Source: Blautia sp.
GTDB taxonomy: Bacteria > Bacillota > Clostridia > Lachnospirales > Lachnospiraceae
Length of the DNA stretch: 64,000 nt
Assembly (NCBI GenBank): GCA_017463155.1
Contig: JAFTPT010000042.1
Location: 1 to 64,000, forward strand
Direction of reading: 5' to 3'
Shown: positions 9,374 to 16,895 of the stretch, in pieces
How the letters are laid out: each line of letters begins with the position of its first letter
Position numbering within the stretch: the first letter of the stretch is position 1
Program-made: the position numbers and the translations under genes
Notes under the pieces: generated by a model
What the model was told of the DNA's origin: nothing
Database searches by the model: none
Seen by the model: only the letters and a program-made list of their open reading frames with translations

Positions 9374-9404
9374 ATTATAAAAGGTGACCTAAGGTCACCT
9401 TCAA
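9374..9404 (-). promoter_or_regulatory. MerR-type promoter of rmlABD with palindromic operator in a 19-bp spacer
   Basis: Read on the minus strand, TTGAAG (9404-9399) and a consensus TATAAT (9379-9374) are separated by exactly 19 bp. The spacer is almost filled by a perfect palindrome, arms AAGGTGACC and GGTCACCTT at 9381-9401 around a 3-bp centre. A 19-bp spacer filled by a dyad is the hallmark of promoters untwisted by MerR-family activators. The gene directly upstream encodes a MerR-family protein, so it is the obvious candidate regulator. Confidence 0.8.
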
Positions 9405-9423
9405 GTACTTTTTTCAGTTTTTC

Positions 9424-10602
9424 TTATTCGCAGAGGAAAGCCCCGGCATCCTTGGTGATGAAAAAACCGGAAGCGGTCTTTCTGGCAGCGGCGGCGCGGA
9501 ATTCCTGGTACCGGTCGAGCAGGTACTGGTTCTGGTTGCCGTGACAGGAGAGAATGTAGGAGATGAGCGGCTGGGCTTCCGTTACGAGCAGGGAATCATC
9601 GTAGGAGACCCATTCCGTCTTCCGGAAGCAGGAGGACAGGATGCCGGCTCCGTTTTCACGTCCGAACCGGTCATAAAGCTGCTCTTTGGAAAGCATGATC
9701 CGTTCGTCAAATTCCTGCACGAACCGGCTGATCTCCTGCATATGCTCTTTTCCGTAGGCACTTGCGACCAACCGGCCGCCGTCCTTCAGCACCCGGCGGA
9801 TCTCCCGGCAGGCGGCTTCAATGTCGTCACAGTAGAAGAGTACATGATTTGCCGTGACGAGATCGAAGGAGTTATCAGGGTAGGGGATGCGGGCACAGTC
9901 GAATTCCCGGAAGGTAAACCGACTGTCGTCACTTCCGATCCTGCGGCGGGCATCCCTTAGCATGCCCGGTGATGTATCGGAGAGAACGATGTCGATCCGG
10001 CTGGGGACCTTTGGGAGATTCTGGGTCCAGAGGGCACCGTCGCCGCAGCCCACCTCCAGGATGCGCATGCCGTCCCTGAGCCCGAGAAGGCCGAACAGCC
10101 AGGGAAACCATCCCAGCTGGTTCTGCGAGTACAGGCGGTGGAGCTGTATGCGGGCCGATATGTTGGAGGCGTCCCGGTACTGGCGCTCCAGACTGTTTTC
10201 CATGCCCGTCAGATGGATCAGCGTCCGCATGTGGTCCCAGTCGACGTGGTGCTGGTCACGAAGAGCGGCCCTGGTGTCGCGGATCGCCTGCTCCACCAGC
10301 TGCATCTGCTCGATCCGGTCCTGCACGAGCTTCTGCTGGATACGGAGGGAGTCCAGCAGGAAATGGTAATCCGGATCGCCGATGGTCATGGTCCGGATCT
10401 CATCCAGGGAGAAGCCCAGATATTTGAGCAGAAGGATCTGCTGGAGCCTTGCAAAATCGGCGTCGGTATAGAAACGGGCGCCGGAAGCCGTGACATAGGA
10501 GGGCTTCAGGATATTTTTTTTATCGTAATAGCGGATCGTCCGCAGGGTGACATGCGCCATCCTGGCGAACTGTCCCGAGGAATAGTAGCCTTCTTTTTTC
10601 AT
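9424..10602 (-). CDS. MerR-family regulator fused to a class I SAM methyltransferase
   Basis: Two-domain protein of 392 residues. The N-terminus is a MerR winged helix (YSSGQFARMAHVTLRTIRYYDKK at about 7-29, wing to 50, LGFSLDEI near 62-69), followed by a dimerising helix (about 80-118). Residues from about 150 form a class I methyltransferase with motif I ILEVGCGDGA (181-190), IVLSDTSPGM and the post-motif PDNSFDLVTANHVLFYCDD. The sensing domain of a MerR protein is thus replaced by an enzyme fold. ATG 10602 is chosen over 10758 because CCGGAGGACTT stands before it and the HTH begins here. The rmlA promoter downstream carries a matching MerR-type operator. Substrate or effector is unknown. 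Confidence 0.85.
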   Translation of the reverse strand: MKKEGYYSSGQFARMAHVTLRTIRYYDKKNILKPSYVTASGARFYTDADFARLQQILLLKYLGFSLDEIRTMTIGDPDYHFLLDSLRIQQKLVQDRIEQMQLVEQAIRDTRAALRDQHHVDWDHMRTLIHLTGMENSLERQYRDASNISARIQLHRLYSQNQLGWFPWLFGLLGLRDGMRILEVGCGDGALWTQNLPKVPSRIDIVLSDTSPGMLRDARRRIGSDDSRFTFREFDCARIPYPDNSFDLVTANHVLFYCDDIEAACREIRRVLKDGGRLVASAYGKEHMQEISRFVQEFDERIMLSKEQLYDRFGRENGAGILSSCFRKTEWVSYDDSLLVTEAQPLISYILSCHGNQNQYLLDRYQEFRAAAARKTASGFFITKDAGAFLCE

Positions 10603-10634
10603 AAGTCCTCCGGAAGCATCTTTTCTGCTTTCTA

Positions 10635-10662
10635 AGTATACCATGAGATGTCCCAAACACAA
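10635..10662 (-). promoter_or_regulatory. Probable promoter of the MerR-methyltransferase gene
   Basis: On the minus strand TTGTGT (10662-10657) and TATACT (10640-10635) stand 16 bp apart, about 33 bp before the start codon. The divergent small membrane protein gene begins on the other side, so the intergenic space is shared. Confidence 0.4.
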
Positions 10663-10717
10663 ATGCTTTTCTTTGCCGGAAAAGTATGGTAAGATAAGAA
10701 TGGTGGAGGATGCCTCG

Positions 10718-11341
10718 ATGAACAGGGACCAGGACACAAGAAGTTTCAGGGAAAACATAAAGGGAATGACAGCTTTACAGAAGCTGGAATACTTTTGGAC
10801 ATACTATAAATGGGTATTTGTGATCGTGATCGTGGCGGTCGTTCTGATCCGGTTCGGCATCAGCTGGCTGCATGACCGGAAGATCGAGACGGTCCTGTCC
10901 GTGGCGCCGGTCAATTCCGGCCTTCTGGAGAGCGGGGATGCGGAGCTTTCCATCCGGGAAACCCTCGGCCTTGAGAGTGAATACGAGGAGGTGGCCGTGA
11001 TCCCGACGCTCTATGCCAACGAGGAGACCGGTGAATTCGACTACTACTCACAGATGAACTTCCTGACCCGGACACAGACCGGAAAACTCGATATCCTGCT
11101 GATGCCGGAGCGCATGGCGGAGAATTTTTCGGCTCAGGAGATGCTGCTGGATCTTACGGAACTTCTTGGAAAAGATAATTATGAGAGGTTCGGAGAACAG
11201 GAGGATCCGCATTATCTGGTGATCAGGGATCCGGGACCCGCCGAACTTTTCGGACTCCTCTATGAGCCGGTCTGTATCGGCGTCCCCATCAGCGCAACGC
11301 GCCTCGACGAGGCGAAGGAATGGATCATGAACGGTTTCTGA
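10718..11341 (+). CDS. Single-pass membrane protein of unknown function
   Basis: Not recognised. The 207-residue product has a hydrophilic start (about 1-28), one strong transmembrane helix (about 30-52, VFVIVIVAVVLIRFGI) and an extracytoplasmic remainder with a mixed alpha/beta character (DILLMPERMAENFSAQEMLLDLTELL) reminiscent of solute-binding-like lobes, though no family can be assigned. ATG 10718 follows GGAGGA by 7 nt; an ATG at 10700 is also in frame but has no ribosome site. It precedes the SPFH gene by 61 bp and may belong to the same membrane-associated module. Confidence 0.65.
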   Translation: MNRDQDTRSFRENIKGMTALQKLEYFWTYYKWVFVIVIVAVVLIRFGISWLHDRKIETVLSVAPVNSGLLESGDAELSIRETLGLESEYEEVAVIPTLYANEETGEFDYYSQMNFLTRTQTGKLDILLMPERMAENFSAQEMLLDLTELLGKDNYERFGEQEDPHYLVIRDPGPAELFGLLYEPVCIGVPISATRLDEAKEWIMNGF

Positions 11342-11402
11342 CAGCCAGCGCAGGATGTACGCTGCTGTAAAGATATTATTTTTCAAAAAGGAGAGTGGAA
11401 CT

Positions 11403-12644
11403 ATGGGACTTATCAGAGCAGGTGTTTCAGCCGTAACAAGTACGATCGGAGATCTCTGGAAAGAGTATTTTTACTGTGATGCACTGGACAATGATGTGCT
11501 GGTCGTAAAAGGACGCAAGAAAACAGGCCATAACATGGGCAGCGACAACGTGATCACCAACGGATCCGGGATCGTGGTCGCCGATGGACAGTGTATGATC
11601 ATCGTAGAGCAGGGCAAGATCGTCGAGGTCTGTGCGGAGCCGGGTGAGTTCACCTACGACACCTCCTCGGAGCCCAGTGTATTCGGCGGCAGCCTGTCCG
11701 AAAGCATCGCGAAGACCTTTGAGATCATCGGCAAGCGCTTCACCTACGGCGGCGACGCGGCCATGGACCAGAGAGTCTATTATTTCAACACCAAGGAACT
11801 GATGGGCAACAAATTCGGCACCGCCAATCCCATCCCCTTCCGTGTGACCGACCAGAGGATCGGCCTGGATGTGGACGTATCGGTCCGCTGCAACGGAACC
11901 TATTCCTACAGGATCGCGGATCCGCTGCTTTTCTACGCGAATGTCTGCGGCAATGTGGCACAGGCCTATGTCCGGAGCGACATCGATATGACGCTTCGTT
12001 CCGAGTTCGTCAGCGCCCTGCAGCCGGCGTTTGCCGAGCTTTCCCATGTCGGCCTTCGCCCGAGTGATCTTCCCGCGCATGTGGGTGAGCTCTGCCAGGC
12101 TATGAACAGTGCACTGACCCGGAAATGGGGCGAGCTGCGGGGCCTGGAGATCGTCTCCATCGCGATCAATTCCGTGACGCTTCCCGAGGAAGACGCCAAT
12201 ATGATCAAGGACGCCCAGAAGAACGCGATGTATCGTGATCCCGGCATGGCGGCGGCGATGCTGGCGGGAGCCCAGGCAGACGCCATGAAGGCAGCCGCGT
12301 CCAACGCGAACGGTGCCATGGCCGGCTTCATGGGAATGGGCATGGCGCAGCAGGCCGGCGGCGTCAATGTACAGAATCTCTATGCGATGGGCGCTCAGCA
12401 GCAACAGCAGGCAGCCCAGACCCAGGCCGCGCAGGCACAGCCGGCGGCAGACACCTGGACCTGCTCCTGCGGTTCCGTAAACAAGGGCAAATTCTGCCCG
12501 GAATGCGGCCAGCCGAAACCGGCAGCTTCGGCCATCACCTACCGCTGCAGCAAGTGCGGATGGGTGCCGGATGATCCTGCCAATCCGCCCAAATTCTGCC
12601 CGGAGTGCGGAGATCCCATCAACTATGAGGATGTTGTCAAGTAA
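11403..12644 (+). CDS. SPFH-domain protein with C-terminal zinc ribbons (YdjI-like)
   Basis: SPFH (stomatin/flotillin-like) proteins assemble at membranes. The 413-residue product has the compact SPFH type found in Bacillus YdjI (about 20-290: GQCMIIVEQGKIVEVCAEPG, then RVYYFNTKELMGNKFGT), a Gln/Ala-rich linker (about 330-355) and two zinc ribbons at the end (CSCGS...CPECGQ and CSKCGW...CPECGD). The 48-bp gap to the next gene and the zinc-ribbon and TPM genes that follow match the B. subtilis ydjGHI set, which acts with the PspA homologue YdjF in membrane stress. No PspA gene is present in this window. Confidence 0.85.
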   Translation: MGLIRAGVSAVTSTIGDLWKEYFYCDALDNDVLVVKGRKKTGHNMGSDNVITNGSGIVVADGQCMIIVEQGKIVEVCAEPGEFTYDTSSEPSVFGGSLSESIAKTFEIIGKRFTYGGDAAMDQRVYYFNTKELMGNKFGTANPIPFRVTDQRIGLDVDVSVRCNGTYSYRIADPLLFYANVCGNVAQAYVRSDIDMTLRSEFVSALQPAFAELSHVGLRPSDLPAHVGELCQAMNSALTRKWGELRGLEIVSIAINSVTLPEEDANMIKDAQKNAMYRDPGMAAAMLAGAQADAMKAAASNANGAMAGFMGMGMAQQAGGVNVQNLYAMGAQQQQQAAQTQAAQAQPAADTWTCSCGSVNKGKFCPECGQPKPAASAITYRCSKCGWVPDDPANPPKFCPECGDPINYEDVVK

Positions 12645-12692
12645 GGAGCGGCAGGCTGTTTTTACGGACTGCGACAAGGAGGCTGATTCGGA

Positions 12693-13778
12693 ATGGCACA
12701 GGTGAGGGAATACAAATGCCCATCCTGCGGAGGTACGCTGGAATTCAGCAGCACGATCCAGAAGATGAAATGCAGCTACTGCGGCACGGAGCTGGAAGTA
12801 GAGGCACTGGAAGCGCTGAACGCCCAGATGCAGAGCGAGCGGCCGGACGAGATGAACTGGGGCGAGGAAGAGAACCAGAACGGCTCCTGGCAGGAGGGGG
12901 AACAGGAGGAAATGCGGGTCTATGTCTGCAATTCCTGCGGCGGAGAACTGATGACGGATTCGACGACAGCCGCCACATCCTGCCCTTACTGCGGCAATCC
13001 GGTGGTACTTACCGACCGGGTCGGGGGAACACTCCGTCCGGATTACGTGATCCCCTTCAAGCTTGACAAGGAGGCGGCCAAGGCAGCCTATAAGAAGCAC
13101 CTGCAGGGCAAGATCCTGCTTCCGCGGATGTTCCATGACGAGAACCATATCGATGAGATCAAGGGCGTCTATGTGCCTTACTGGATCTTTAACGCGGACG
13201 CGGATGCGACGATCCGCTATAACGGGACCAAAAAGGCTGTCTGGGACAGCGGGGATTTTGTCTATACCCGGACGAGCGTGTACTCGATCTTCCGGGAGGG
13301 CTCGATTCGGTTCGAGCATGTGCCGGTGGACGGCTCCTCCAAGATCGCCGATGATCTGCTGGAGTCCATTGAACCCTTTGATTTTTCGGAAGCGGTGGAT
13401 TTCCGGATGGCGTATCTTTCCGGATACCTTGCCGACCGGTATGACATTTCCGTGAAGGACAGCATCGACCGGGCCAACTCCCGTATCAAGAGGAGCACGG
13501 AGGACTGCTTTGAAAGCACCGTGTCCGGGTACCAGGACCTGCAGATCGCGAGGAGCAATGTGCGGCTTCACAACGGCTCCTACCAGTACGCGCTGTATCC
13601 GGTATGGCTTCTGAATACCACCTGGCGTGGGCAGAATTTCATTTTTGCCATGAACGGACAGACAGGGCGGATGGTCGGCGACCTGCCGGCGGATACAAAG
13701 AAACTGACATTCTGGCAGCTGGGGATGACGGCGGTGTTTTCGGTGATCGCCTTTCTCATCGTACGGCTGTTGTTCTAG
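12693..13778 (+). CDS. Zinc-ribbon membrane protein (YdjG-like)
   Basis: The 361-residue protein starts with two zinc ribbons: CPSCGG...CSYCGT (about 8-31) and CNSCGG...CPYCGN (about 77-103). A globular domain follows (about 115-330, VKGVYVPYWIFNADADATI and YALYPVWLLNT), then one C-terminal transmembrane helix (about 340-361) ending almost at the stop, as in tail-anchored proteins. Organisation matches B. subtilis YdjG, called a TFIIB-type zinc-finger protein. It lies between the SPFH and TPM genes. The ribbons probably mediate protein contacts; no enzyme motif is seen. Confidence 0.8.
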   Translation: MAQVREYKCPSCGGTLEFSSTIQKMKCSYCGTELEVEALEALNAQMQSERPDEMNWGEEENQNGSWQEGEQEEMRVYVCNSCGGELMTDSTTAATSCPYCGNPVVLTDRVGGTLRPDYVIPFKLDKEAAKAAYKKHLQGKILLPRMFHDENHIDEIKGVYVPYWIFNADADATIRYNGTKKAVWDSGDFVYTRTSVYSIFREGSIRFEHVPVDGSSKIADDLLESIEPFDFSEAVDFRMAYLSGYLADRYDISVKDSIDRANSRIKRSTEDCFESTVSGYQDLQIARSNVRLHNGSYQYALYPVWLLNTTWRGQNFIFAMNGQTGRMVGDLPADTKKLTFWQLGMTAVFSVIAFLIVRLLF

Positions 13779-13790
13779 GGAGGGCATGTC

Positions 13791-14615
13791 ATGAGATATC
13801 ACAAAACGATCGTGCGTGCTTTCCTGACCGTCTATCTTCTGATGATGGTGCTGCTTCCTGCGGCGATCTTTGCCGGGAGCATGCATGACTATGACCGCGT
13901 GATCGACCGTGCGGGACTTCTGTCGCAGGATGAATGGCAGAAGCTGGATGCTACTCTTGCGGATATCAGCGAGGCCTGGTCCTTCGATGTGATCATCGTG
14001 ACGGTGACGGGCCTTGACGGGATCGATCCCCAGACCGGCGCGGATGAGCTGTACGATCGCGGCGGATACGGATATGGTTCGTCCCATGACGGAATACTGC
14101 TGCTTTTGTCCATGCAGGACCGGAAATGGGCGATCTCGACCACGGGCTTCGGCATCACGGCCTTTACCGACGAGGGACAGGCCTACATGGTGTCGCAGTT
14201 CCGGCCCTACCTGTCCGACGGCGAATACTACGAGGGCTTCAACTGCTTTGCCGGGCTCTGCCGTGATTTCCTGGAGGAAGCTTCCGAGGGAAGTCCGTAC
14301 GATACGGACCATATGCCTTCAGAGCCGCTTCCGTGGTATGCCTATCTCGGGAGCCTGCTCGGTGGCGGCGGCGTTGCCGGACTTGTAACGTTCGGCCTCA
14401 AAAGCCAACTCAAATCGGTCCGCCTCAGACAGACGGCGGATGAGTATATCGAACGGGGCAGTGTCGATATCCGTCGAAGGGAGGATGTGTTCCTGTACAG
14501 CCATGTGACACGCGTGCCGAAGCCGAAGAACAACACGCGCGGCGGAGGTGGAGGCAGCTCCACCCACACAGGCCCGTCGGGGACGACCCACGGCGGTTCG
14601 AGCGGCAGTTTCTGA
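13791..14615 (+). CDS. TPM-domain secreted/membrane protein (YdjH-like)
   Basis: The 274-residue product has a signal peptide (about 1-29, hydrophobic to IFAGS), a TPM domain (DUF477; about 33-165: VIDRAGLLSQDEWQKLDATLADIS, then YGSSHDGILLLLSMQDRKWAISTTGFG), a second hydrophobic segment (about 182-203) and a cytoplasmic tail ending in Gly/Ser/Thr-rich sequence. The same tail is typical of TPM proteins such as YdjH and YgcG. It sits 12 bp after the zinc-ribbon gene and ends the module at a terminator. Confidence 0.85.
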   Translation: MRYHKTIVRAFLTVYLLMMVLLPAAIFAGSMHDYDRVIDRAGLLSQDEWQKLDATLADISEAWSFDVIIVTVTGLDGIDPQTGADELYDRGGYGYGSSHDGILLLLSMQDRKWAISTTGFGITAFTDEGQAYMVSQFRPYLSDGEYYEGFNCFAGLCRDFLEEASEGSPYDTDHMPSEPLPWYAYLGSLLGGGGVAGLVTFGLKSQLKSVRLRQTADEYIERGSVDIRRREDVFLYSHVTRVPKPKNNTRGGGGGSSTHTGPSGTTHGGSSGSF

Positions 14616-14628
14616 TGTATGATCAGCA

Positions 14629-14665
14629 GGAAGCGGGACTTTTATAAAGCCCGCTTCCTTTGTCG
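14629..14665 (+). terminator. Terminator after the YdjH-like gene
   Basis: A 9-bp stem (GGAAGCGGG at 14629-14637, CCCGCTTCC at 14650-14658) followed by TTTG. The U-run is short, so termination may be incomplete before larB. Confidence 0.6.
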
Positions 14666-14686
14666 ATAGAAACGGAGGAATGACAG

Positions 14687-15448
14687 TTGAAGATCGGAGA
14701 CATCCTGACACAGGTAAAAGAAGGCAGTCTGACCGTCGATGAGGCGGAAAGGATCCTCCGGAAAGAATCCTACGAGGAGATGGGCTTTGCAAAGCTGGAC
14801 ACGGGACGGAAAGCCCGCACCGGGTTTGCCGAGGTGGTCTACTGCAGGAGCAAGGCGGATGATTTTCTGCTGCAGATCTACGAGCGTCTGTATGAGCAGA
14901 ACGGAGAAGTATTCGGGACCAGGGCAACGGAGCATCAGTATGAACTGCTCCGGGCGCACTTTCCGGGAATCGTTTATGACCCGGTATCCGGTATCCTGAA
15001 GATCGACCCCGAAACGCCAAGGACGCTGTCGGGAAGGGTCGCGGTCTGCACGGCCGGGACGGCCGACATCGGAGTCGCGGAGGAGGCGGCCCAGACGGCC
15101 GAGTATTTCGGAACCTATGTGGAACGGATCTATGACATCGGTGTCAGCGGGATGCACAGGCTTTTTTCCAAGGTGGAGAGCCTTGAGCAGGCAAACTGCA
15201 TCGTGGCGGTGGCCGGGATGGAGGGGGCGCTGCCCAGTGTCCTCGGCGGTCTCACGAGCAGGCCGATCATCGCCGTACCGACCTCGGTCGGTTATGGCGC
15301 TAATTTCCACGGGCTGTCAGCACTTCTGACCATGATCAATTCCTGTGCGAACGGGATCGCCGTTGTCAATATCGATAACGGGTACGGCGCCGGCTATATG
15401 GCGACCCAGATCAACCGGCTGGCACTGGGAGCAGGCTTTACAGAATGA
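14687..15448 (+). CDS. larB: LarB, nickel-pincer cofactor biosynthesis carboxylase
   Basis: LarB carboxylates and hydrolyses nicotinic acid adenine dinucleotide, the first step toward the nickel-pincer cofactor of lactate racemase and related enzymes. The 253-residue protein carries the PurE-like core (AVCTAGTADIGVAEEAA near 122-138; GVSGMHRLF; AGMEGALPSVLGGL near 176-190; PTSVGYGA). The start is TTG at 14687, the only start with a correctly spaced ribosome site (GGAGG at 14674-14678). larC follows by 18 bp. The LarE sulfur transferase and a LarA-type enzyme are not in this window. Confidence 0.93.
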   Translation: MKIGDILTQVKEGSLTVDEAERILRKESYEEMGFAKLDTGRKARTGFAEVVYCRSKADDFLLQIYERLYEQNGEVFGTRATEHQYELLRAHFPGIVYDPVSGILKIDPETPRTLSGRVAVCTAGTADIGVAEEAAQTAEYFGTYVERIYDIGVSGMHRLFSKVESLEQANCIVAVAGMEGALPSVLGGLTSRPIIAVPTSVGYGANFHGLSALLTMINSCANGIAVVNIDNGYGAGYMATQINRLALGAGFTE

Positions 15449-15466
15449 AAGGGTATTGACCGGAAA

Positions 15467-16825
15467 ATGAAAGAAAAACTATATCTGGAATGCAGCTCGG
15501 GGATCAGCGGGGATATGTTTGTGGCAGCACTGCTCGATCTGGGAGCTGATCAGCAGAAGCTTCTGAAGGTGCTTGCTTCCTTACCGCTTGACGGGTATCA
15601 GGTGAAGATCAGCCGGGTCCTGAAATCGGGGATCGACGCCTGTGATTTCGATGTGATCCTGGACCGGGAGCATGAGAACCATGACCATGACATGGAATAC
15701 CTGCATGGAGTCGGCCCGGCCTCCCATGGCACACATGAACAGGACGATGCAGAGCATCATGAGCATTCTCACGAGCACCATCATGCGCATGATCATGCGC
15801 ATCCTCACGGGCACAGTCATGAGCATCCTCATGAACATCCTCACGAGCACAGGGGACTAGCCGAGATCACCGCGATCATTGACGCCGGTGAGATGACGGA
15901 CGGAGCGCGCGCCCTCGCGCACAGGATCTTCCGGATCATCGCGGAGGCGGAGGGGAAAGCCCATCATCTGCCTACGGAGGAGGTTCATTTCCATGAGGTG
16001 GGCGCCGTCGATTCCATCGTGGATATCGTATCGGCCGCCGTTTGCCTGGATGACCTTGGCTTTACGGAGGTGATCATTCCGGAGCTTTCTGAAGGGACAG
16101 GTACGGTGCGCTGCCAGCATGGCGTGCTTCCGGTTCCGGTTCCGGCCGTGACGAACGTGATCGAGGCGTACGGGATCCCCCTTCGCATCACATCTGTCCG
16201 CGGCGAGCTGGTCACGCCGACGGGAGCAGCGATCGCGGCGGCGATCCGGACAGGCAGCAGGCTGCCGGAGACGTTCAGCATCCTGAAAACAGGGATCGGT
16301 GCGGGCAAAAGGCAGTATGAGTGCCCGGGGATCCTGCGTGCCATGTGCATTCAGGACCGCGTGGAGGAGGAGACCAGGGTCACCCGGCTGGAGACGAACA
16401 TTGATGACTGCACGGGCGAGGAACTCGGCTATGTCATGGAGCTTTTGTTCGCGGCCGGGGCGAGGGATGTCTTTTATACGCCGATCTACATGAAAAAGAA
16501 CCGCCCGGCGTGCCTTCTCAGCGTGATCTGCATGGAGAAAGACCGGGAAAAGCTCGAAAAGATCATTTTCCGGGAGACGACGACCATCGGGATTCGAAGG
16601 AACTCCATGGAAAGGACCGTGCTGGAGCGCCGGATCCTGCGCGTGGAGACACCGTGGGGGATGGCTCGTGTCAAGGCGTGTACGCTGGACGGTATGGAGA
16701 AGTATTATCCGGAGTTTGACAGTGTAAAGGAGCTGGCCGATGCAGGAGGTCTGCCGCTGCGGGACGTGTACCAGCTGGTTCACCGGACCGCCCTTCTGAA
16801 ATACGGAACGGTCTGCGGGAAATGA
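15467..16825 (+). CDS. larC: LarC, nickel insertion protein for the nickel-pincer cofactor
   Basis: CTP-dependent nickel insertase completing the pincer cofactor. It is one intact 452-residue frame, whereas in Lactiplantibacillus plantarum larC is read through a programmed frameshift (LarC1/LarC2). The N-terminal part has LECSSGISGDMFVAALLDLGA. A His/Glu/Asp-rich stretch (about 66-127) is a plausible nickel-buffering insertion. The later HFHEVGAVDSIVDI block, the PTGAAI segment and TRLETNIDDCTGEELGYVMELLFAAGARDVF complete the family pattern. It is coupled to larB. Confidence 0.94.
   Translation: MKEKLYLECSSGISGDMFVAALLDLGADQQKLLKVLASLPLDGYQVKISRVLKSGIDACDFDVILDREHENHDHDMEYLHGVGPASHGTHEQDDAEHHEHSHEHHHAHDHAHPHGHSHEHPHEHPHEHRGLAEITAIIDAGEMTDGARALAHRIFRIIAEAEGKAHHLPTEEVHFHEVGAVDSIVDIVSAAVCLDDLGFTEVIIPELSEGTGTVRCQHGVLPVPVPAVTNVIEAYGIPLRITSVRGELVTPTGAAIAAAIRTGSRLPETFSILKTGIGAGKRQYECPGILRAMCIQDRVEEETRVTRLETNIDDCTGEELGYVMELLFAAGARDVFYTPIYMKKNRPACLLSVICMEKDREKLEKIIFRETTTIGIRRNSMERTVLERRILRVETPWGMARVKACTLDGMEKYYPEFDSVKELADAGGLPLRDVYQLVHRTALLKYGTVCGK
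15670..15860 (+). repeat. His-rich low-complexity segment within larC
   Basis: CAC/CAT-dense tract encoding alternating His with Glu, Asp, Ala and Pro (HEHSHEHHHAHDHAHPHG and similar). Best read as a metal-binding linker within LarC, not a mobile or CRISPR-like repeat. Confidence 0.8.
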
Positions 16826-16895
16826 CCGGTGCCATACAGATGAAATCTGCCGGAATCTGCCATTTCCCTGCTGAAATAAGAAACGCTGAGAACGA

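Noticed and set aside
11427-14312. 961-codon minus-strand open frame opposite the SPFH, zinc-ribbon and TPM genes
   Set aside because: It is a shadow of the three plus-strand genes, which have clear domains and ribosome sites. The antisense product is His/Arg/Leu-rich without motifs.
15670-15860. Apparent short tandem repeats (CATGAGCATCCT-like)
   Set aside because: They are in-frame His/Glu/Pro codons of LarC, not a CRISPR array: no uniform repeats or spacers.
15467-16825. Programmed frameshift in larC, as in Lactiplantibacillus
   Set aside because: The gene is one continuous frame covering both LarC1 and LarC2 regions.
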